A stretch of DNA of 64,000 nt, taken from positions 584,001 through 648,000 of the forward strand of contig JADANN010000032.1 in the NCBI GenBank assembly GCA_018806985.1, in the 5' to 3' direction. This DNA comes from Angiostrongylus vasorum (taxonomy: Eukaryota; Nematoda; Chromadorea; Rhabditida; Metastrongylidae). A program made the translations under genes and the position numbers. Shown in pieces: positions 55,775-64,000 of the stretch. Under the pieces are notes generated by a model. That model was not told the origin of the DNA. It saw nothing but the letters and a program-made list of their open reading frames with translations, and made no database searches. Each line of letters opens with the position of its first letter. The first letter of the stretch is position 1.

Positions 55775-58700
55775 ATTCTTTTAGAGAAGTGCTATTACCG
55801 TTACTGATTGGTATTACTCTGGGTTATGTTTTCGGATTCATAGTCAGTTTTGAGGACTTCGATTCTATTGACCACATAGCTGAGATTAAACATGGTCAGT
55901 TTTTCTTCACAATTTAAGTCTTTGACATGACGTATATGAAAATTATGAATGAATTTGGTAATTTCAATAATGCTGAGATATTTGCAAAACTGCGAATCGC
56001 AGATGTCTGCTGTGGGGAATGAACGCGCTATTGTACTTTCCGGGGAGTAACGCGTTCACCACTACACCATGCAGGTCCTTCGTTCCGCCTGTCTCTCAGC
56101 TAGTTCTACCGACCTCCTCTGCCATCAGCAATCACCCGTCAGCGGGATTTATCTGGGTAGTCCAAATCGGCAACGAACCCATTTAAGCTGAGGCTGTAGT
56201 TATAATTACATTTTTTAACACACTATCTACTGCATACTCTTTTTTAATGGCAGGGTATATTGCGTATATTGCGAAATATAACTTCAATGATGCTGTGATA
56301 TTTACAAAACTCCGGACGACAGGTGTCTGCGGTGGGGAACGAACGCGCTATTGTCCTTTCCGAGCAGTAACGCGTTTACCACCACACTATGCGGATCCTT
56401 CCTTTCGCGTTTCTCTCAGCCATGTTTTATACTTGCTGTCAGCAATCACCCAGACACTTGCGGTCCGGAGTTTTGCAAATGTCTCAGCATTGCAGAAGTT
56501 ATATTTTGCAACATACCCTGTCGTTAAAAAAAAGTAGGCAGTAAATGATAAGTTAAAGAAGTTGATAATATTAGAAACAATGATTCACTCATTGTTTCAT
56601 AAACAAGTTGAGTTGAGTCAACAACATCGAGTTGATCGAGATCAAGTAGAGTTTCTATTCGTCTCTACTGCGCGCGACTTAGTGAATGGGCTCCTCTGCC
56701 ACGAATGATGAGGACAGACTTTTGTTACAGGATTATCTATGATTATCTAAGGTGAGAGGGTGCTCTGCATAGCATGCCGGGATCTGCGGTGGTGTCTGTG
56801 AGCAGCTCCTTGGGCGCTTCTAAGTGGCCGCATTGGTTGTTTGTTGGAGACAGCCCTAACCTTCTCCAATGGCAAAATGAATTTTGGCAAAAACAGCACA
56901 AGTGACACCATCCACATACACCCAACCACGGCTGACGGCGTTTGCATGAATGTGGTAGCACATAGACAAAAGATTGGATCAGTCCAGCTCAGCACAAGTA
57001 AGAAGTCCATTTATGTCAATTAGCTCAGAGCAAGCTCCCAACGGTTTGCCGCCTCATCGTGGCTGGGAGGTGTTTCTGGGTGTCGGGCTGCGATGTACAG
57101 CGGGGGTATTCATCCCCTGGCAGGGGTCTCGCAAGCTAAGAAGGAGTCCGATTTCTCCACCAGGAAGCCCAGCTACGAAGAAACCAACACCAGGATCTGT
57201 CGTCGTCATGGTTGCAAACTAGTCGCACGGTGGAAAATCTCCCTCTGATCCACAAGGGCTGCGACTGCCTGTGGTGATGACGACCTGGAGTAGACTTTTG
57301 GCCTGGCTGACCTTGCGACTGCACGGAAACACAGTGGCTAAACCAACAAAACTCCAAAAAAAATGGAGATTATGCTGGGGCCCGCACAACCAATGAGGAC
57401 GGACCATCCAAATATCCAAATTGGTAAGTACTTCCAGTGCAATATCGTTTTTCGAGTCAGCTGACGCTACCACGTTGTTACTTAGTTCACTGTAGGATGC
57501 TCATCTTCGTACAGTTTGCCAGATGGGACTTTTCATTGTTGCCACAGAACAAACCTCAAACTTGGGTATTTTTGCTGTGTATATGTAGCGTTAATAATAC
57601 AGTAAGAACGACATGGCGATAACGGTACTTTAAGTGTGAAAAATATTAACATCAACGCGATCACTGGGCAGAAATGATACGGAGAGTAACAAGAAACACT
57701 ACCAATGCTGCAATAACTTTCGCAGTAGTGCTAAGATGATACGATAAAGAAATAATGATATCATACGCTGTCTTCTACGAAACATGGGCGGACGGAAATA
57801 GGGCAGGGAGGATATTTACGCCCTTAGGAAACGATGGTGGGCCTCGTATACGATCGGCAGATTGGCGGGATATACGACACATTGAGTGGCTACACTTAGT
57901 TGAAGATCACTGTAATGAGAGACTACACTTATGATGTACAGATTGGTGGTGGCTCTCCTAATAGGTTGGGATGGCACGTTAGGAAACTGGTACGCAACCA
58001 TTCGAAGGGAACATAAGGGAACAATTTCAGAATGCAAATATGAGGATAATTTTACCGCCAGTGATTATAGGAAAAGTAGTGTAACATTTGGTGGTAATTA
58101 CTGCTGCTTATTTGGGTGAAGAGCTTAAAAATTGAAGTCTACAACGTTCGGTGAAGCGAGAAGGTGAATAGTGACAGGAACAATACAAGACAAAGTTTAA
58201 TATGGTTATTAGTAAGCATAGCATAGGAAACGCACAGTAATATGGGAAAATGGCAACTATTCGAGGTGACAGTCAATCAACTTTTGTGTCACGGCAAGTA
58301 CAGGACCGCTTTCGGTTTGTGTTTAACTGCCCATCGGCAGTACGAGAAGACGCTTAAGACGCTACCTAACTCTGTAACTAATGGGCTTGAGGTCAGCTAC
58401 ATGGTGAGATGCATTCAAGTGTTTAGTCGAGCATTTAGTAATATTGGAAGCTGCATAGTAATACCACATTTGGTGAAAATTTAGCAACAAGTGGCTCCCT
58501 TTTTTCGTCAACGACTCTGACCCCTTTTTATGTGTTTCATGCACATTAGACCGAAAGCTGTTGATCAGATTTTGAAAGCCAATCCTCCATCCACATTGAT
58601 GTACGAATTCAGTGACTGATATTCTTATAAGGAAGCAGTGACGGAAATTTCAGGAATCAATATTTTTTAAGTATTTACGGTTTAAGAAACCATAAAGCGA

Positions 58701-61700
58701 TTTTTCAAAAAATTATGAAGTTGCATCGTCTTTTAGACTTTCAAATCGATAAGTCGTAGAAAGAAACTGGTTTGCAATCTGCAAGGAAGCAGTGGCCTAA
58801 TCATTACATTACATTTAGGATAGCTCCTCGAGCACTCAGTATATTTCCCAGATACATTTGATAGTCTTATATCAGCATTTTTTATTCACGACACCATCGA
58901 AATTCGGCCATCGGCGTTGATTATTCGGGTTTTTTTATTTTTCTTGTACTGAGGAGAACATACAATCGGCTTAGTTTCCAGTCGGCATCTCCACCCGAGG
59001 TACATGAGCATATTTAGGAAAGGATTTGGTCCTAGATGTTCTTACCAGTGAAGTGTATCCTTTTCTTCACCGGAGGCGGTAGATTGCCGTCACGCTGTAC
59101 ACCTTAATCAAATTTTATGCATGGAGAAGTGGCGGGCTAACTGACCCAGTACGGAGGGTTGGCACTACAGCAACTACATACAGATACTGATATCTTTTTA
59201 AGTCTCAGTTGGCGAGAAAGAATTTTAAACTGTCTGTTTTACTGCCTTAGTATTTAACACACATATTCGTCAACCTTATGGATAAGAGAGAGGCTTTATA
59301 GCTTGTAATCATGCCGATTCCATTTTTCTAATATTGATTTGGTGTAAGCTGAGTTTCGGAATACATTTTGTGGACCACACACTTTCGATATAAGGAGCTT
59401 ACTCCACATTGTAAATGACACTTAGAAATCCTAGAAGTTTGTTCGAATAGTCAAATTTACAGTGCCGTTACCAAAAAAAAGAGGAAGATTGAATTTTTCA
59501 CCGGCGGGTTCTCATTTGTCCAAGATGGGGTGATAGGTGGTGGATCAGGTGATTAGGAAGTTGTCCGGCTTACCTCGAATTTAGCTTTTGAGTTTTTCGC
59601 TGAAGTTGAAAAAAAATTTCGCTGAGTAGGTTGCATATTAATATGGTCCTTTTGTCCAATGAATAAGATGATGTCCGCCCAAAATCTAAGCTGTTGTGAA
59701 GTAAATGCTCCGTTATCAAACTCGTGTAAGTTTATTTTGAACAAAGCAAACTCCTTAAAGCTCTGTAGTTGTTGGATGAATAGCATAGGTAAAGTTCATC
59801 CAGTTTCTTACGGTAACAATTATCGTTGGGTGCTGTTCACCGTAGTCAATCAACACGCTTAACAGAAATGCTCCAATGTCGCCGTCGATGTAGCCATCGA
59901 CCTTTATCGAGACTTAAGTAATAATTCACCGACATCAGTTAATCTCGGCGTCAATGTTCAAGTTCTTTCGTACTTAAATTGTTGAGCTTACACGAGATTG
60001 ATAAATAGATTTATTCGGCTAACGTTTCGACGTCTTTGTCTTCATCAGAGCCTATGATATACATGCATTCAATCACCTCTAACAATTCATTGTGAAGTCG
60101 AATGCATGGCACATCCCTCAGGAATCGTTCAACGCCGAGAGCTTTATCCTTTTATCCTTTATCCAAAATGCAGGAGTTTTCCCGTTGATATTCTTGATCC
60201 CCGTACCGGGATCATGACTGCGACTTTTTTGAAGTGGGTGACTTTCACTCGTCATTCTTCATGAGCCTCACACCCGTAGCTCTCACTCTTTATGAAATGG
60301 AAACGGTGAGTATTCGGACTAATACTTTGTCTGTGTATTAGCTCATCAGTATTTCTATAGAGAATTTACCGAATTACCAGAATAGAGCTGCAAAAAACTC
60401 GTGCAGATTTTGAAGAAAGTGAATTCGCCGGAACGTCAACCGTGGAAATTCAACGATATGTGTTAACAACCTCGCGTTAGCTCAACAAAGAAAGTTCATA
60501 AGAATTAGGAAACCCAAGTATTTCAGATGTCTCTGAGTCGACTCTGTTCTTTTTGCGATGCTTAATCTTGGTACATCCAGAAGCAGAGGTGAAGTGTAGC
60601 ATTGTTTCATTTGCCACCATGAGGTATTAAAGAATTCACTCGATTCGTAGTTGTACGCCACACGCCATACTTCACTGTCAAGTTGACAATTTGACCTGAA
60701 TTCTTCAGAAACCTGTTAGCTTTATAACTGCTATTCGTGACACCTATGGAAGCGTGTGCAATCAGACGATTTATTTCATTCACTCTAAAGAAATCAGGAA
60801 AAAAAGTAGCTGGTAAGACGTGATGACATTTCCCGTTTACATCTTTCTATCCCACTTCGTCCCTTTTTTTATACCTTTGTTTTCATTCATAGATCAATTT
60901 GTCACGGTCGTCGATTCTTCATCGAACGCATTTTACTGGAATTACTTCAAGGACTTACTTGTGAATGCATCGGAGGTTTGAATGTTATAAAAAGGCATAT
61001 ATAAATATAAGAAATTATAAATATAATTCCGTATTATAAAAATAGAAGATTACATATAAAAATAAAAAAATTATAAATATAAAAATTATAAGAATTCCAA
61101 ATAAAAATTCGGTTGGCGTTTTTATTAGCCTCACATCTTTTCGTATGAAAACAAAGCTTGAATCTTATTTTAAGCTGCTCTTTAGGTACCAGCACACTGG
61201 ACTTATATCGGCGATGAACAAGGTTTTTTGGTCGTTGGCAATCTGCGGAAGCTCGTCCACAACTATAATCACGGACATCCGATTATGTTTGGAAGGATTT
61301 TCCTGCAAAAGTCAGTCATGGTTAGAATTTTCCCTAAGGAATTTTATGTGAAGCTCAAGAAGCTGGAAAAACAGCGATAGGTTCATGATCAGTTTTCGTT
61401 TCATGGCACGGTAGCTGTCAAAGTGGAAATCTTACCCAGTAGATATCACAGTGCTATTTTTTTTGAAATATTGTTACACTCATACACCTTTTCCGTGAGC
61501 AAAATGGGCCGCATACTATCAGAAGACCTTCCCGCCATCAACAGCAGACACAAGGTGCTACTTTATTTTTTCTTGGTGAAAAATAAATAAAACTTTTTCG
61601 TCAATGAAGAATAAAGTAACATTCATGTTTTCTCAACGAGAGTAAATAAAAGACAAAGCTCTCGGCGTTGACCAATCTCTGAAGGATGCGCCATGCATTC

Positions 61701-63892
61701 GACTTCATTAAGCATCGTTTGGAAGTAACCGAACGCATATCCGTCCTTTATAATGACTCGCGGTGGCATACCGATGTATCGAGCCAGTGGTGCTATCCTC
61801 TCCGACTCCGGAGGGATGGAAGGCTTGGTGGGCTAGGGGCGCGGGGATCGATCCCATTGTGTATTGCAGGGCGCCTCCGAACACTGCGCCACACGCGCTC
61901 TCTCAACGAGAGTATAGAGAATTATTTCATCAGTGCCGAGGTTAATAGAAAGCCGGTCTTGAGAATTACTGAACAGTGCATTTCTCTGAACTGAAACCTT
62001 CGTTTATCGCACAGTACGATAATTAGCAAATCTCTTTCTAAAAGTCTTTTCTAAACTCTCGTTGACATAGCTCGTAACCATGTTACTGTTGTAATTCCAG
62101 AGTTCATAGGGTTCGCAGTGAGGATGTAATGAAGCTTACAATTTTAAGATCAATCCTGTCCTACGTATTTCCGTTCCTACAACGCGAGCGGATGTCAGTG
62201 CGGAGCGGAGTCGTCATGAGTACATCGGTAAGTTAACAGCTGCCGCACTGGTGCTGGTCTTTTCTAGCTGATCCCTTATTTTACAGTCTTCTTCTTTTTT
62301 TCTAGACCTTCTAATGTTTACGGCTTCATATAGAGTGCTTTAGCTATCATTTGCACTATCTGTAATGCCGGTAATAGTGGACTGTACTTTTTTGAAATTG
62401 AATAAACCAGAAGCTTTTTAATCCTCCTATCGCATGTCAGAACTGCTTAGTAGGGTCAATTTGTCCGACAGATACTGTGAGCACTGTTTCTTCCCCATTT
62501 TTTTCAAAAGGAATAAAATTAAAGAGACTTCGTAGGAGATGATGGCGTTGAGACTATGGTGCCATTCTTTGTTCAGAGTGCATGTTTCTTAGCCTTGCAA
62601 TGCTTTATCGACGGCCAAATGATAGTTTAGGTGTAGGAAAACCAACTATTGCGCTCTCAAAAGAAGTGAAGGATTTTTGACTCGCACAGTAGTTGAGTAG
62701 ATCGTTGCTGACCTTTGTAGCAATTTCAAGGCAGGAGTTTCACCAGCCTGCAGCGAAATTATCCATTTTGTCATAAAGTTATTTGCTTGAATGCTTGATA
62801 GAAAGACCGCAGCAGAAAAATATGTGGAATGTCTGTGACCGGCAAAATCATAATATTCGCCTCGTTGATAATGTTATTATTACAAAGTCAATCATTAGTC
62901 AAGTGGCACGATTGCTGCCTGACAGCTCGTCGACCTTTTTGTGAGCCTAAAGAAAACGATTTTCATAAAAAAATGGATTTGTTAATGATGCTCCATTTGC
63001 ACTCAGCGGAACCATATCTGCGAGAGAACGAGCGGGAAACGTGAGAAGCGTATAAGATGCAGTGCAGAGGAGAGAACACCGTGATTTACCTTTGAGAATC
63101 CAATCCTCTTCTAACCGAAACAGAGAAATGTGATAAATGTGGGATTCGCCTATCCGAGGTTCTGACTTACGTCGTCGATCAAATTTAAGGACTAATTTAG
63201 AAATAATGCGTGCTCATACGTCTTCAGGGCAACCGGTCGACAGCAGTCATTAGAGATTGGGCTCTGCGAATTGTGGCGTACATGAAAACTAGCAACTGAT
63301 TGATTTGAATCCGTCACAAGGGAACTGATAGCAGTAGTATATCTGTAATAATTTGCTTATGATCGCGTGAAGAATAAACTACCTGAAATTTTTTACATCT
63401 GAAATCTTTCAAAACACCAAATATTCAAACCAAAAAACCGTCCTCTGAACAGAGCGCCGCCGAGTTAGGGTTGCGTCTTATGAACGGTTCTCCCTTGAAG
63501 AAGATATGACTCGATATGGCGACGAAGACACCACCTCAAGAAGGTGAACGAACGACTGTTGACCATTGGCTCAGATCATCCCTTCTGAGGAAGACGATAA
63601 CGTCGAAGTGTTAGCGGAATAAATATTTGATAACAACCTCGTGTTAACTTATCAATGAAATAAGGTACAAGATGCTCAGTTTCCATGAAAGTTTTGTCAT
63701 TACTTTTCATGTGGGCGCTTAGTTTTGATGAATCTTCATCAATGTATTTTATTGCCGCTCACAGTGTAATATTTCAGGCAATTAAAAAATATCTCAAAGT
63801 GCACGAGCTTCTTCTTGCCGAGAGCCACTGAGAGAGCGCTTATCAAGTGTGCTAAACAAAATGGGATAAGGACTGTTAATCCAGTAGATGAG
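55775..63892 (+). CDS. C1GALT1-like beta-1,3-galactosyltransferase (GT31), possibly broken
   Basis: GT31 enzymes of this type are Golgi type II membrane proteins that extend O-glycans; nematodes have many paralogues. Candidate exons: 55775-55894 (signal-anchor LLPLLIGITLGYVFGFIV), about 60176-60305, 60709-60812, 60893-60975, 61186-61310, 62101-62227 and 63778-63892. They encode FITAIRDTYGSVCNQTIYF, FVTVVDSSSNAFYWNYFKDL, HWTYIGDEQGFLVVGNLRKL, SVRSGVVMSTS then AIKKYL, and IKCAKQNGIRTVNPVDE. Several junctions fit by phase: the 60975/61186, 61310/62101 and 62227/63778 joins are clean. Frame breaks occur at a T-run (60225-60230), at an A-run (60799-60805) unless a weak donor is used, and at TGA 63829-63831. 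The DDD metal site is GDE here (61210-61218). A possible tail exon follows at 63944-63973. The link between the first exon and the rest is inferred from type only; the start codon is not found. Confidence 0.7.
55960..56225 (+). repeat. F1 left arm and middle in GT31 intron
   Basis: From gagatatttgcaaaactgcg through cgttcaccactacaccatgc to the middle segment (gttgagc-type aagctgaggctgtagt). Confidence 0.82.
56230..56545. repeat. F1 foldback, internally deleted
   Basis: The left terminus and arm (56245-56420) join a short right arm (56450-56530, cacttgcggtccggagtttt) that ends in 'caacataccctgtc'. The right tRNA-like part is missing. Confidence 0.82.
57030..57420 (-). repeat. RepB, full-length, in GT31 intron
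   Basis: Reverse copy from cccaacggtttgccgcctca to gaggacggaccatccaaata, with the ACCAGGATC hairpin half retained. Confidence 0.87.
57421..60000. other. GT31 intron, nothing recognised
   Basis: Open frames at 57931-58119 and 58242-58484 (+ strand) show no family motif. An internal exon of the GT31 gene could lie here but I did not find one. Confidence 0.35.
60017..60052 (-). ncRNA. Predicted type I hammerhead ribozyme (best core)
   Basis: On the - strand: GGCT, CTGATGA (canonical), stem II GAC/GTC, GAAAC, GTT, AGCC. All core positions are present and stem I pairs perfectly (GGCU with AGCC). The cleavage triplet is GUU, which is permitted. It is a different subfamily from the GTC cores. Confidence 0.7.
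60057..60165 (+). repeat. SINE1 3' fragment
   Basis: Only the last ~110 bp of SINE1 (catgcattcaatcacctcta to ttatccttttatcctttatc). It abuts the hammerhead-bearing terminus on its left and a GT31 exon candidate on its right. Confidence 0.83.
60400..60500 (+). repeat. PLE terminus, decayed
   Basis: TTGAAGAAAGTGAATTCGCC, GGAACGTCAACC, then 'aacaacctcgcgttagctcaac'. Two core changes disable the hammerhead. Confidence 0.6.
60985..61110. repeat. AT-rich low-complexity tract
   Basis: Irregular repeats of ATATAAA/AAATTATA units in a GT31 intron. Confidence 0.9.
61555..61975 (+). repeat. PLE terminus split by a SINE1 insertion
   Basis: The PLE end (aaggtgctactttatttttt ... ttttctcaacgagagta) is interrupted at 61645 and resumes at 61901 with tctcaacgagagtatagaga ... 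ggttaatagaaagccgg. Confidence 0.8.
61645..61900 (-). repeat. SINE1 insertion with 14 bp target-site duplication
   Basis: tctcaacgagagta is present at 61631-61644 and 61901-61914, exactly flanking the element. This fixes the SINE1 ends: on the - strand it starts GAGCGCGTGTGGCGCAGTGT (A box), has B box GGATCGATCCC and ends AAAGCTTTGTCTTTTATT. It lies in GT31 intron 61311-62100. Confidence 0.93.
62228..63777. other. GT31 intron, decayed PLE end near 63580
   Basis: Bases 63580-63660 hold a PLE terminus: CTGAGGA, perfect stem II GACG/CGTC, but GAAAC changed to GAAGT, then 'aacaacctcgtgttaac'. Nothing else is recognised in this intron. Confidence 0.45.
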
Positions 63893-64000
63893 GTAATAGA
63901 ATCTCTGTTTCTGTCGATACTGCTAATTTTTTACAAATTGTAGACTAAAGGAAGTTTTATTCTTGGAAATTAAACACTTTTTCCTACTCGTATATATATA

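Noticed and set aside
1..64000. CRISPR arrays, prokaryotic operons or phage
   Set aside because: No regularly spaced repeats; spliced genes and nematode retroelements show a eukaryotic genome.

Overview
The window is nuclear DNA of a nematode, most likely a strongylid (hookworm-type) parasite. The evidence is small genes cut into 50-230 bp exons with GT-AG introns, TTTTCAG-type acceptors (one placed where a spliced-leader acceptor would sit), and best family matches to C. elegans-type proteins. Six-frame ORFs are mostly misleading here; the genes below were rebuilt exon by exon by matching splice phase to conserved protein families.

Layout. (1) 0-3 kb, + strand: the 3' end of an unc-16/JIP3 (JNK-interacting protein, kinesin adaptor) orthologue. 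(2) 4.4-4.9 kb, +: a small NATD1-like GNAT acetyltransferase. (3) 5.1-6.6 kb, -: a complete eight-exon glod-4 (glyoxalase-domain) gene, convergent with the acetyltransferase. (4) 13.2-19.6 kb, -: a mitochondrial-type 3-hydroxyisobutyrate dehydrogenase (valine catabolism), whose last intron holds about 4 kb of transposon sequence. (5) 21.6-22.9 kb, -: a complete three-exon har-1 (CHCHD2/10) gene. (6) 55.8-63.9 kb, +: a C1GALT1-like GT31 glycosyltransferase, split by repeat-filled introns and carrying several apparent frameshifts. I could not recognise any gene between about 23 and 55 kb.

The rest is a dense transposon landscape. RTE-type LINEs: RTE-B at 14-17.5 kb and 29-33 kb, and RTE-A at 44.5-49.3 kb, which is split by an inserted Penelope block. 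Penelope-like elements (PLEs): GIY-YIG endonuclease and reverse transcriptase fragments, one pair forming a 2.1 kb inverted dimer. PLE termini carry sequences matching the hammerhead ribozyme core. A tRNA-derived SINE (SINE1, about 14 copies, one with a clean 14 bp target-site duplication). A foldback family (F1) whose arms look like tRNA genes in opposite orientation. An unclassified ~390 bp interspersed repeat (RepB). RTE-A, RTE-B and PLE frames are all broken by stops, shifts or catalytic-site changes, so none looks autonomous.

The genes serve different housekeeping roles: axonal transport and JNK scaffolding, mitochondrial metabolism, mitochondrial CHCH function and glycosylation. They do not form a pathway, although har-1, the dehydrogenase and glod-4 lie in the same orientation. 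The most interesting signals are the predicted hammerhead ribozymes at PLE ends, the shared SINE-plus-foldback leader of the two RTE-B copies, and the nested insertions.
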